Assembly: GCA_944391115.1 (NCBI GenBank)
Contig: CALXSJ010000029.1
Location: forward strand, 1-35,281
DNA length: 35,281 nucleotides
Direction: 5' to 3'
From: an uncultured Victivallales bacterium
Lineage (GTDB): Bacteria; Verrucomicrobiota; Lentisphaeria; Victivallales; UBA1829
In this document: positions 6,621 through 14,937 of the stretch, in pieces
How the letters are laid out: each line of letters begins with the position of its first letter
Position numbering within the stretch: the stretch's first letter is position 1
Notes under the pieces: model-generated
Seen by the model: only the letters and a program-made list of their open reading frames with translations
Databases searched by the model: none
Told to the model about the DNA's origin: nothing
Position numbers and translations under genes: made by a program

Positions 6621-7361
6621 TTACTTTGTGATGGTCACTTCATCAATCACAAAGGAACAGTTGGAGGAAAACGCCCTGGGGGATTTATAACTTGTCGTAT
6701 GGATCCTGAGGCATTCGGTGAAATCAAAAATCGAGGAGGTATAGCGCAGGTTGTCCACGATTTTCCTCCCGTCTGCGGAAACTGTCACCTTCTTGGTGCT
6801 GTCATCCCACTTGAAACTCATTTTGTGGAACTTGCCCGCTTCCGGAATGAATCCGGTATCGACAGCCTTTACGGCATTCTGCGTCTTGGCGCTGAATCCT
6901 TTTTCTCCTGTTCCCTCCAGATAAACCAGCGATTTCCTGTAGGGCTTGTCTGCAAAATACTGGTTCCAGAGATCGCGGTCCAGAATGCCGAGCACCACCT
7001 GATACGCATTCATCGTGATGTAGAACTGGCGGACCTCGGGGAGTTTGAGCTGAAAGGAGATTTCTCCGGAACGTCCGTTCAGGGCGATATTCGCATAAAT
7101 CCCGTTCTGGCTGACTTTATCCTCGAGCATCAGCTGTTTTTTTCCGTTTTCCTCGATGATCCGTGCGCATAATCTCTCTCCCCAGCCTTTCCCGGGGACG
7201 TAATAGACAATGGAAATCCGGTCGGTGATCTTCTCGCCGTTTTTTCCCCCGCCTTTGATGCCCGGCGTCAGGCTGCCGAAGTCCTCGACTGTCGTTGCCG
7301 CGGCGGCGGTGATGAATGCCGAACTCATCGCCAGAAATGTGACAAGCATTGCCTTTTTCAT
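6621..7361 (-). CDS. Secreted protein, probable concanavalin-like beta-sandwich
   Basis: A 246-residue protein with a signal peptide (MKKAMLVTFLAMSSAFITAAAA) and a good Shine-Dalgarno (AGGAG). The mature part is rich in alternating beta strands. It ends in a pattern typical of LamG or DUF1080-like jelly-roll domains: a strand FHKMSFKWDDSTKKVTVSADG, then a closing FVIDEVTITK. No catalytic motif is visible, so it may bind or modify extracellular glycan. It starts 16 bases after the stop of the 697-residue glycosidase-like gene, so the two are co-transcribed and probably translated together. The family assignment rests on general strand pattern only. Confidence 0.7.
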   Translation of the reverse strand: MKKAMLVTFLAMSSAFITAAAATTVEDFGSLTPGIKGGGKNGEKITDRISIVYYVPGKGWGERLCARIIEENGKKQLMLEDKVSQNGIYANIALNGRSGEISFQLKLPEVRQFYITMNAYQVVLGILDRDLWNQYFADKPYRKSLVYLEGTGEKGFSAKTQNAVKAVDTGFIPEAGKFHKMSFKWDDSTKKVTVSADGRKIVDNLRYTSSIFDFTECLRIHTTSYKSPRAFSSNCSFVIDEVTITK

Positions 7362-7377
7362 GTTTTTTCTCCTGTTT

Positions 7378-9471
7378 TCAGTGTTTTTTCAATTGACTGT
7401 CGGGCGGATATTTTTTCAGTATTTCACGCAGACGCGGAGTCTGCTTCCGCAGCATTGCGTCCGCCTGTTTTTCCGTGATGAGCTTGTACCCGTCGGTATT
7501 TCCGTTTTTCGTGAGGACAAATACGCTCCAGCTTGCCGCGGGCGCATGGAGCAGGATCCCTTTGTTCAAATCCCCCGCGCTCAGGGTCCGTCCGCCCCAT
7601 GCCGTTTTGCTTTCCGGTTCAGTCAGCGTATAATTTCCCTCCGGCACGGACAATTTCAGGCGGAAGAAGCATCCGCCGTGCTGCCACAGGTTGGCAACCG
7701 GAATGACCCGCCGATCGCCGTTGCGGTATTCCAGTGAAACCAGATACCTGCTGTCAAGCTCGTTGCCGTAGCAGATCACTTTTTCAGAGTCCGCATTCTG
7801 CGGCAGTCCCAGGCGCAGTTCCGGGTTCGGGCTGACGATCTCGGTTTTTCTGGTATTTTCGATTGTCCCGTCGAGAATCAGATTTTCCCAGCGGGCGATC
7901 CGGTCGTTCGCGCGGGCCGCCGCGTTTGCCCAGCGTCCGTCGAACAGCGGCAGTTCCGGATAATTGCACGCAAAGCGGTTGCCGCAGAAAACCGCGCTTT
8001 CGTGCAGGAACTTCAATTGTTTCGGCGTGAAGAATCCGCCGCTTGCGCCCTGTTCATACCCGTAGACGCATCCGTATTTCATCTTCATTTTTCCGTTCCA
8101 GATGTGTTTGAGATGCCGTTCCAGGCCTGCGCTGCGCCCTGCCTGCCATGCATTCATCCGGTCATTGTAAGGAAATTTCCGTTCGACGGTCGGAACCCAG
8201 TAATACTGCCAGGTGGTCAGAAAATAGTCCAGATTCCCCCATTCCCCGCAATTCAGTGAAAATCCTTTTTCCCCCCATAAGGCGTCATTCGCCGTGATGA
8301 TGCACAGTTCTCCGCCCAGAGCCCGGATCGTGTCGTTCAGAACCGCAACGACTTTCCCGTCCTGCCAGTTCCTGAATTTCCGCCACTCCTCCTTGTATCT
8401 TCCCTTCGCGGCGGCAGCCAGATCCGGACCGATGTCGGACGCCTGCAGACCGGAAAACGCAAGAAATTCCTTCCGGCAGTTCTGGCAGAAACAGCCGTTC
8501 TGCAGATAGCCGATGTAGGGTTCGTGATTGGAAAAAATCCCGTGCACGCCGGAATCCTCGATCGCCTCCGTATATTTCGATTCCAGATGACGTCTGAACC
8601 ATTTTGTCCGCTTGTAAATTGTCTGAGGACAGACAAGACCCTGATATTTCTGCCGCGGACTTCCCGCAAATGCCGCATCGGGAGTGATGAAACGGGGATC
8701 GACGCCGGGAGCCACTTCATTCTGCACGCCGATCTCCTGCCAGAGTTTGAGTCCGGCTGGAAGCGCATCCCTGTGAAAGTTGCCGAGAATGGCGTTATAT
8801 CCGAGCGCGGCGGCAAATTCTCCGGCGAGCGTTTCGTTGTTTACATCCGCAATGCCCAGGGTGAAGCGTCCCATCAGCATCGAAACAACCCGCCGGGGGG
8901 TCTTTCCCCTGAAATTGCGGATTCCCTTCAATCGTATTGTTCGGAACGGACTGTACTGCGTTTTCCCTCCGCGTTTGTATTTGAGGCGGATCTGCATGGT
9001 TCCGGCGATCCTGTCCGCGGGCAGTTCCGATTTCAGCCACAGGACCAGGGGGCGGCGCGAACTGTAAGGATATCTGGCGTTTACCGGCTTCTCGCTGATG
9101 GAGACCGGATGCCAGAACAATGCCGGGAGTTCATAGGAAACGGTGTCCTTTCCGGGGATTCCGGTGATTTTATCATAAGCAGCCTGATGGTTCACCGTCA
9201 GCAGTTTTACCGGAGAGGGCAGTGTCACCTGATACGAGACCTCCTCCAGTTTTCCGCCTCTCGGATTGGCCGCGACAATCATCATCGGCGTCGGACGCTT
9301 TTCATTGAGGCAGAAAACATTGTCAGCGTCAATGAACGAATGGGGAAACACCGCGACATCCACATCGTCCGGTGTGAAACGCCGTTCTTCCAGAGGCAGA
9401 ATGTTCAATTCCGCGGCAGACGCGCACGCCATCGCCAGGAAAACCGGAAGGAAAGCAGAAAATTTTCTCAT
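7378..9471 (-). CDS. Large secreted glycosidase-like protein
   Basis: A 697-residue protein read from the ATG at 9471, because a Shine-Dalgarno (AAGG) precedes it and the signal peptide (MRKFSAFLPVFLAMACASA) begins there. The frame is open 10 codons further upstream. After an N-terminal beta domain (to about 200), residues about 215-530 look like a (beta/alpha)8 barrel with the segment GIFSNHEPYIGY followed by a cysteine cluster CFCQNCRKEF. Such C-x-C-x-x-C clusters with nearby acidic residues occur in GH42-like and other clan-A-type glycosidases. Trp/Tyr-rich stretches such as FLTTWQYYWVP would line a sugar site. A beta-rich C-terminal domain follows. The exact family and substrate are not recognisable. 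It lies 11 bases after the GH130 gene and should act outside the cytoplasm on the same glycan. Confidence 0.75.
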   Translation of the reverse strand: MRKFSAFLPVFLAMACASAAELNILPLEERRFTPDDVDVAVFPHSFIDADNVFCLNEKRPTPMMIVAANPRGGKLEEVSYQVTLPSPVKLLTVNHQAAYDKITGIPGKDTVSYELPALFWHPVSISEKPVNARYPYSSRRPLVLWLKSELPADRIAGTMQIRLKYKRGGKTQYSPFRTIRLKGIRNFRGKTPRRVVSMLMGRFTLGIADVNNETLAGEFAAALGYNAILGNFHRDALPAGLKLWQEIGVQNEVAPGVDPRFITPDAAFAGSPRQKYQGLVCPQTIYKRTKWFRRHLESKYTEAIEDSGVHGIFSNHEPYIGYLQNGCFCQNCRKEFLAFSGLQASDIGPDLAAAAKGRYKEEWRKFRNWQDGKVVAVLNDTIRALGGELCIITANDALWGEKGFSLNCGEWGNLDYFLTTWQYYWVPTVERKFPYNDRMNAWQAGRSAGLERHLKHIWNGKMKMKYGCVYGYEQGASGGFFTPKQLKFLHESAVFCGNRFACNYPELPLFDGRWANAAARANDRIARWENLILDGTIENTRKTEIVSPNPELRLGLPQNADSEKVICYGNELDSRYLVSLEYRNGDRRVIPVANLWQHGGCFFRLKLSVPEGNYTLTEPESKTAWGGRTLSAGDLNKGILLHAPAASWSVFVLTKNGNTDGYKLITEKQADAMLRKQTPRLREILKKYPPDSQLKKH

Positions 9472-9482
9472 GATGCACCTTG

Positions 9483-10478
9483 TCATTTCAGGGGTTTGCA
9501 CAAATCCAGCAGATCATCCAGCCGGGCTTCCGCCATAGCCACCACCGTGTCCGCCGCTCCGTAATAGATTTTGACGCTTCCGTCCGGTTCGGCGATCATC
9601 CCTCCGGGGAAGATGACCTGATCGCGGTAGCCGCAGCGCTCATACGGCGTCTCCGGCGTTATGACCGGTTTTTCAGAGAGTCCGATTACTTTTGAGGGGT
9701 CGTCCGGATCCAGCAGAATCAGGCTCGCCTGATAACGTTTGTTCCAGTTTTTCGACCATCCCCAGCTGCGTCCCGGTTCGATATCCACTCCATGAATCAG
9801 CGCCAGCCAGCCGCGCGGGGTTTTGACCGGAGGAGATGCCGGGCCGATTTTATCGTTCACCCAGTCAAACGCATCCACCCCGATGACGAAACGGGATTTT
9901 CCCCAGTAGACGCCGTCCGGAGATTCCGAGAGGTAGATTTCAAACGGGTCGTTCGGATAAGGTCTCAGATAACCGGCGAACGGCCGTTCCAGCCGGACCA
10001 GATTCCCGTTGATCCGCTCCGGAAAAAGCACCATGTTCCGGTTGTCCGGAACGGACAGGGAGAGAACCTCCCAGTGATCGGCGTCATCGCTGACCGCCAC
10101 GCCGCCGCAGGTCCCGCGGCGGCTGCTCTGCGCATAACACATGTAAAGTCTGCCGTCCACCACGGTAAGACGCGGGTCGTAGGCGGAATAAAGTGGATCG
10201 GCGGGATTTGTGAAAAGCGGTTCCGGATCGACCTCCCAGTGGATTCCGTCGTCACTCCAGGCGCGGCCCAGCGCCTGATTCCTTCCGTTGCGGGGATAAA
10301 GTCTTTTTTCTTCCACGCTGCCGAAATCATTGCGGAAAATCATGAGACAGCGTCCCTTGAACCGCGTGATTCCGGCGTTGAACACCAGGCCGTCATTGTA
10401 AGGCACATCGCGGCAGCTTAAAACGGGATTGCCCGAATAGCGCTTGACCGCTCCTGCAGTTTTCATGTCAGACATCAT
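9483..10478 (-). CDS. GH130-family beta-mannoside phosphorylase-like enzyme
   Basis: A 331-residue cytoplasmic protein, first gene of the operon. It shows the five-bladed propeller signatures of GH130: SGNPVL near the start, VFNAGITRF, AYDPRLT with the proposed general acid Asp101, NMVLFPE, IGPASPPVKTPRGWL, VIFPGGMI and YYGAADTVVAMA at the end. GH130 enzymes cleave beta-1,2- or beta-1,4-mannosides, mostly by phosphorolysis that releases mannose 1-phosphate. The exact substrate cannot be told from sequence alone. Two ATG codons in tandem (10478, 10475) follow AAAGGA; the second has the better spacing. A strong promoter lies about 130 bases upstream. The downstream secreted genes suggest that imported oligosaccharides are processed here. 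Confidence 0.9.
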   Translation of the reverse strand: MMSDMKTAGAVKRYSGNPVLSCRDVPYNDGLVFNAGITRFKGRCLMIFRNDFGSVEEKRLYPRNGRNQALGRAWSDDGIHWEVDPEPLFTNPADPLYSAYDPRLTVVDGRLYMCYAQSSRRGTCGGVAVSDDADHWEVLSLSVPDNRNMVLFPERINGNLVRLERPFAGYLRPYPNDPFEIYLSESPDGVYWGKSRFVIGVDAFDWVNDKIGPASPPVKTPRGWLALIHGVDIEPGRSWGWSKNWNKRYQASLILLDPDDPSKVIGLSEKPVITPETPYERCGYRDQVIFPGGMIAEPDGSVKIYYGAADTVVAMAEARLDDLLDLCKPLK

Positions 10479-10526
10479 TCATCCTTTCCGGAAAATTCCG
10501 TGCAGCGGTTCCGAAGCGCCTCCCTG

Positions 10527-10543
10527 CCGTGTCCGTGACACGG
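10527..10543 (-). other. Hairpin in the leader of the GH130 operon
   Basis: A perfect seven-pair stem (CCGTGTC and GACACGG) with a three-base loop lies in the roughly 120-base untranslated leader between the promoter at 10608-10635 and the GH130 start. A role in mRNA stability or control is only a suggestion. Confidence 0.4.
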
Positions 10544-10607
10544 GAAGCCATCCCGCCTTTTCCACCGGGGCTCAGGAAGATCCTCGATTTCTCTTTCTTT
10601 TTTATAG

Positions 10608-10635
10608 ATTATAATCTTTTTCCGGGATTTGTAAA
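10608..10635 (-). promoter_or_regulatory. Promoter of the GH130 operon
   Basis: The minus strand has TTTACA (10630-10635), a 16-base spacer and TATAAT (10608-10613). The TTTGGAT motif occurs twice just upstream (plus-strand coordinates about 10642 and 10663) and could bind a regulator. The rest of 10479-10785 shows no gene. Confidence 0.75.
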
Positions 10636-10785
10636 TAGCAATTTGGATAAAAAACTTGACACTTTGGATCATGACTCCTGTCTGCACTGGATTTGCGGAA
10701 GTGCGGATGTCCGGCCGTTTCAACGCCCCGCAGGCAATGGCGCAGGCTCCGGCATCTTCGGCCGTTTTCTGAAACGGAACGGGAG

Positions 10786-12678
10786 CTATCGGGACACGGG
10801 AAGATCGCCGGATGGCTGCGGAAGGTTCGGATACGTTTTCCCGATATAAGCGCGGAGATGCGCCGCGTCATCGCTTCTGCCGGCCGCGCGGCAGGCGAAA
10901 TGCAGAAACATGAATGCAAAATAAGGAAGTTCGTAATTTTCCGTGTCCGGTTCCCGGAACGGGGCGAGCGCGCGGCCGATTTCCGCAAGTTTCGCCTTGT
11001 TCAGAGGCGGTTTTCTGCCGATCAGGTAGGCCAGTTTGATGATCTGCGTTTCCAGATTCTCCTTCCGGAAGGAAGCCAGCGGATCCTTTCCCGGGGCAGG
11101 AGCTTCCGCCGCATACAGGAAAAGCGTATTCATATCCTGGCGGTAGAGGGTCGGCAGGAGCTTGGGAAGCGGTGCGTATGTCTGCTTGAGGCGGTATCCG
11201 AGGCGCTCCAGTTCCGGCGAAGGCGATTCCGCGATCAGCAGGGCAGGGGAGACCAGATAGATGGAAATATCGTCCGGCATGATGTCGTAAATGCCGAAGC
11301 GGTTCAGTCCGAGCTGGGCGCCCCAGGGCTGGATTTTCTTTTTCGGATGAAGCGTTCCGTCTTCCCGCATGACATAACGCGCGCCCTCTCTTGCGGAAGT
11401 CGTGTTTATGCGGACATTCGTGCAGATCCGGCTTTCCTCGAGCTCCGCCGCGAGACGGGCGCGCGGCGTATTGGCCATGCCGTGAAGAAAGTCTGCCGCG
11501 ACGGCGCTCTGCCAGACGAGGAGCAGTGCAAATGCGCAGCGCAGAATCCTGTTCCCCCCGCTTTTCTGCAGGAGACAGGCCGCCAGCATGGTGTAGAACG
11601 GCAGAAGGGGAAGGAGGAAGCGCAGATAGGTGTAGCGGACCACCTGGCAGAGGAAAAGATGCAGGGAAAGAGTGGCAAGAGCTGTTGCCAGCAGCAGGAG
11701 AACGCAGGTCTGATCCTTCATGAGGGTTTTCCTGTGCGGGAAAAGAAGAACAGCCGCAAGCGCGAAGAACAGCAGAAGCGGCAGGTCCAGAACCGTTCCC
11801 AGGTCCGCCAGCTGAATCGGAATCAGCCGGCAGTGTCCCGCAAGGGTGTTCGCCGCGATCGCAAAGGGGACGGAGCCTTCCCCCGTGATCCATTTCAGGT
11901 GCGGCAGAAAAGTGTCCTTTCCGATGCACAGATAAAAGAAAAAGGTGCCCGGCAGAAATGTGCAGAGCCAGAGAAGAGGGGGCTGGAGGACGGCGCTCCA
12001 TTTCCGGAAACGGCGGAATCGCCAGACGGCAAAGCCCGCGGCGGGCAGAAGGTAGAGCGCATACACCTGATCCTTGGTGCAGAACGCGCAGGCGATCAGA
12101 AAACCGGTCAGGAGCGAAAGCGCGGCATAGATTTTTTTATGTTCCGCCGCACGTTCCGCGAATGCCGCGGATGTGAGCGAGGCGAAGAACCAGAACGTGT
12201 AGGGGACGTCCATGTTTGTCGTCTGCGAATAGTAGAGGACGGGCGGCAGCAGAAGGAACGACAGGGCGGCCCCGAAAGCGGGAAACGGGGAAAGATTCAG
12301 GATCTTCAGTGAAAAAAGCAGAATCAGGAGGGCGGTCAGGTATTCCATGACGGCGGTGAGCCAGCGCATCTGTTTCAGGCGGAGGGTGCGGTTCTCGAGA
12401 ATCTGCTCCTGCGTCATGTGTTTTTCATCGAGATCCGGTGTCAGGGCGTCCACGATGAGATACTGCAGCGGCGGATACTTGAAGGTTTCGGCCGCCATCA
12501 TGCCGCGTGCGTTCAGAGAGGTTTTCGGGGAGATTCCATCCGGTTCCGGCGGCATGGTGTGCGGCAGTTCCCAGGAGATTGTAAAGATGTGCAGAAGCAG
12601 CCAGCAGAGGAAGAGCGCGGCCGCGCCGCGGAGGAACGGCGTTTGCGCCGCGTGTTTCAGGTACATTGCAGTCTGCAT
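10786..12678 (-). CDS. GT-C membrane glycosyltransferase (PMT/ArnT-like)
   Basis: A 630-residue protein. The N-terminal ~400 residues hold about ten transmembrane helices (for example FLCWLLLHIFTISW, LTALLILLFSLKILNL, LLLFFALAAVLLF, FLLPLLPFYTMLAACLL). The remaining ~230 residues are soluble. The first external loop contains acidic residues in PPEPDG and the signature KYPPLQYLIVDAL, matching the H/Y-P-P-L-Y motif of the PMT_2 / ArnT group. These proteins transfer a sugar from a polyprenyl phosphate donor to protein, lipid A or cell-surface glycan on the periplasmic side. Acceptor and donor cannot be predicted. The start follows AAAGGA. It has its own promoter at 12718-12745. No paired sugar-synthesis gene is adjacent. 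Confidence 0.85.
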   Translation of the reverse strand: MQTAMYLKHAAQTPFLRGAAALFLCWLLLHIFTISWELPHTMPPEPDGISPKTSLNARGMMAAETFKYPPLQYLIVDALTPDLDEKHMTQEQILENRTLRLKQMRWLTAVMEYLTALLILLFSLKILNLSPFPAFGAALSFLLLPPVLYYSQTTNMDVPYTFWFFASLTSAAFAERAAEHKKIYAALSLLTGFLIACAFCTKDQVYALYLLPAAGFAVWRFRRFRKWSAVLQPPLLWLCTFLPGTFFFYLCIGKDTFLPHLKWITGEGSVPFAIAANTLAGHCRLIPIQLADLGTVLDLPLLLFFALAAVLLFPHRKTLMKDQTCVLLLLATALATLSLHLFLCQVVRYTYLRFLLPLLPFYTMLAACLLQKSGGNRILRCAFALLLVWQSAVAADFLHGMANTPRARLAAELEESRICTNVRINTTSAREGARYVMREDGTLHPKKKIQPWGAQLGLNRFGIYDIMPDDISIYLVSPALLIAESPSPELERLGYRLKQTYAPLPKLLPTLYRQDMNTLFLYAAEAPAPGKDPLASFRKENLETQIIKLAYLIGRKPPLNKAKLAEIGRALAPFREPDTENYELPYFAFMFLHFACRAAGRSDDAAHLRAYIGKTYPNLPQPSGDLPVSR

Positions 12679-12717
12679 GGAATCCTTTCCGTCGTGGTTC
12701 AGCGTTTTCCTTCATGC

Positions 12718-12745
12718 AATATAGCTTCTCCGGAGACATTTGCAA
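12718..12745 (-). promoter_or_regulatory. Promoter of the GT-C glycosyltransferase gene
   Basis: The minus strand has TTGCAA (12740-12745), a 16-base spacer and TATATT (12718-12723). The leader is about 33 bases. It is divergent from the ribosomal-protein promoter at 12842. Confidence 0.7.
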
Positions 12746-12841
12746 TCTCCCGGAAGGTGTCCGGAAAACTTTTCGCCGTTCTTCCGCATGGCGCTTTCAT
12801 GCCTCCACCCGAAAAAAAACAGGATTTTCTTGATTCCGGAC

Positions 12842-12869
12842 TTGCGATTTTAAAATTCCGCATTACATT
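12842..12869 (+). promoter_or_regulatory. Promoter of the bS22-like gene
   Basis: TTGCGA (12842-12847), a 16-base spacer and TACATT (12864-12869). The predicted start of transcription, near 12876, gives a leader of about 47 bases. An alternative -10, TATACT at 12898, has no good -35. Confidence 0.6.
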
Positions 12870-12922
12870 TAGTCTCATTGTTTTTCAACAGGAACTTATA
12901 CTAGTTAGGAAAAGAGTCTTTC

Positions 12923-13012
12923 ATGGGAAACCTCAGAAAAAAACGTCGCACGAAAATAGCCCAGCACAAACGCAAAAAAATGCGTAAGGCCATGCGGCAC
13001 AAGAACAAGTAA
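12923..13012 (+). CDS. Small ribosomal protein, bS22/mS38 (AURKAIP1/COX24) type
   Basis: This 29-codon gene encodes MGNLRKKRRTKIAQHKRKKM followed by RKAMRHKNK. More than half of the residues are Lys or Arg. The sequence fits the AURKAIP1/COX24 domain, with MG-x(2)-KKRR-KI-x-x-HK at the start and R-x-x-R-HK-x-K at the end. That domain is shared by mitochondrial mS38 and the mycobacterial small-subunit protein bS22, and short homologues also occur in Bacteroidota. It probably binds 16S rRNA near the decoding region. It has its own promoter and a Shine-Dalgarno-like AGGA 12 bases upstream. No other ribosomal genes are nearby, which is usual for this family. The gene is short enough to be missed by gene finders. 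Confidence 0.85.
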   Translation: MGNLRKKRRTKIAQHKRKKMRKAMRHKNK

Positions 13013-13140
13013 TACGTGTCCATCCTTCGGGAACCGGCTTGCGCGGAAGTGTCTGTTTCATTTCCGCATCACGTATCTGCGGTATTCCTTCCGGAGAGAC
13101 CGCCTGACGGTGGGTTCGCTCTGCTGGGAGGAATGCCGTA

Positions 13141-14937
13141 ATGTTTGTACATCCGCCGAACTTGCTGCCTCTGCTGTTTTCCATCGGATTCTGCGCGTCT
13201 GTCTTCCTTCCTCTTTCCGCCGCCGAGCTTGCGGCCGATGTTCTGGAGGAGGAGCCCGATGCCGTCCTGGAGGCTGATCTGCCGGAGCAGACGGAGCATG
13301 ACCTGCGGGGATATGCGGAGTTCTACTCGGTCTTTCATGAACTGACGCGGACGCGGAAGATGACCGATTCCATGCGCAGCAGGCTTTTCCATGCGCTGGA
13401 CGCTACGCCGGACTCCCCGTTCCTTGCGGCGACGCTTCTTGCCGAGCTCCGGCGGAGCGGGAAAGCGGATCAGCTGACGGAGCAGTTTGCCGCTCTCGCC
13501 CGGAAACACCCTTCGCAGTTCATGCTGAGTGCGATTGCCGCCGATCTGCTTCAGGTGCGGAAACGCCGCGGTGAGGCAATCGCCCTTCTCCGGAATACAG
13601 CCGCTTTTCTCCGCAGTGCGGAAAACCGGGAAGAGCTGATCCGGTCTCAGTTCGGTTATGCCGAATATGTGCTCCTGAAGCTGGCCATCCTGCTTGCCAT
13701 GGAGAAGAATTATGCGGATTCCGAAAATCTGATTCAGGAAATCGCCGCGTGGGATATTTTCAAGGACAACCCCTTTCTCTCCCAGTTGAGCCTCATCAAT
13801 CAGGCCGCTCTGCGCAAAAGTGCATCCGACAGGCGTTTTCTGGGGATTTTTCCCTCTGAGAAGGAGAGGGCGCAGAAGAAATTCGAGGAGACTGCGAAAA
13901 TCTATCTCGGGGAGCTGGAGGCGATTCAGGCAAAGGGGAAGAATGTCGATCTCCGGAGGCATTCTCCGGCATTGCACCTGCTCGGCGCCGAAGGGATTTC
14001 CGGCGCGGATGCCGTCATTCTCGGCAATCTTCTGAATCAGCCCGGTGACATCCCGTCGCTGCTTGCACTGGCCGAATATTACAGAAAATGCAAAACTCCC
14101 CGGCTGGCAGTGCGAGTCTGGCAGCGCATTTTCCGTCTCAGTGCGAATCCTCCGCTCCGGTACTATCTCGCCTATGCCGACTCCCTTTCCGCCGCTTCCA
14201 TGCCGGACGAGGCTGTGGGGATTTATGAACTGGCCCTGCTGATGGCTCCCCGGGACGCCGGCGTCAAGTTCCGTCTTGGGCATCTTCTCTACTCCGCAGG
14301 AAAATACCGCGAGGCCCTGGAGCTTCTCGGAGACCTTTCCCTGCCTGCCGCACGGTATCTCGCCGCGCTCTGCTGCCGCAGCCTCGGAAAGCACGCGGAT
14401 GCGCTGCGGCATTTCCAGGAGCTGCATGCGGCCGGGGCTTCCGGCAAAGCGCCCTCTGCGGAGTCCGTCCTTTTTCTTTATGCGGACTCTGCGGAAAAGG
14501 CGGGGGAGCATCAGCTTGCGGAACGGCTTCTGCGCGATTTCCTCAGGCGGAATCGCGACTCGGCGGATGCATTGAATTTTCTCGGTTACACTTTCGCGGA
14601 ACGCGGCATGAATCTCGGCGAAGCGGAAAAGCTGATCCGGCGTGCGCTGGAATTGAACCCGGGCAACCGCGATTATCTGGATTCCATGGCATGGGTGCTT
14701 TACCGCAGGAAGCAGTATCGCGAGGCGCTGAAGTGGATTCTGCGGGCGATTGAATCCGAACCAGAAAAACCGTTCAGCGCGACGATTCTGGATCATGCCG
14801 GCGATATTCATGCCGCGCTCGGCGACCGGGAGAATGCCGTCCGCCGCTGGAAGGAGGCCGTTTCCAATGACAGCCCGGAAGAGGTCGATGTGCGGAAAAT
14901 TCTGAATAAAATCCGAAACGCGGGAGGAACCCTGTGA
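13141..14937 (+). CDS. Exported TPR-repeat protein
   Basis: A 598-residue protein with a signal peptide (about 1-28, ending PLSAAE) and a GGGAGG Shine-Dalgarno. The ATG six bases upstream runs straight into TAA, so 13141 is the start. An acidic stretch (LEEEPDAVLEADLPEQTEHD) is followed by tetratricopeptide repeats from about residue 95 to the end. The last three are the clearest: ALNFLGYTFAERGMNLGEAE, DSMAWVLYRRKQYREALKW, LDHAGDIHAALGDRENAVRRW. This three-repeat ending is typical of a family of periplasmic or lipoprotein TPR proteins in Gram-negative bacteria that act as assembly scaffolds. Its stop overlaps the start of the LD-carboxypeptidase gene by four bases, so the two are translationally coupled and may both serve cell-envelope maintenance. 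Confidence 0.85.
   Translation: MFVHPPNLLPLLFSIGFCASVFLPLSAAELAADVLEEEPDAVLEADLPEQTEHDLRGYAEFYSVFHELTRTRKMTDSMRSRLFHALDATPDSPFLAATLLAELRRSGKADQLTEQFAALARKHPSQFMLSAIAADLLQVRKRRGEAIALLRNTAAFLRSAENREELIRSQFGYAEYVLLKLAILLAMEKNYADSENLIQEIAAWDIFKDNPFLSQLSLINQAALRKSASDRRFLGIFPSEKERAQKKFEETAKIYLGELEAIQAKGKNVDLRRHSPALHLLGAEGISGADAVILGNLLNQPGDIPSLLALAEYYRKCKTPRLAVRVWQRIFRLSANPPLRYYLAYADSLSAASMPDEAVGIYELALLMAPRDAGVKFRLGHLLYSAGKYREALELLGDLSLPAARYLAALCCRSLGKHADALRHFQELHAAGASGKAPSAESVLFLYADSAEKAGEHQLAERLLRDFLRRNRDSADALNFLGYTFAERGMNLGEAEKLIRRALELNPGNRDYLDSMAWVLYRRKQYREALKWILRAIESEPEKPFSATILDHAGDIHAALGDRENAVRRWKEAVSNDSPEEVDVRKILNKIRNAGGTL

Noticed and set aside
10661-10690. Plus-strand promoter starting at TTGACA near 10656
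   Set aside because: No acceptable -10 hexamer at 15-19 bases and no plus-strand gene downstream.
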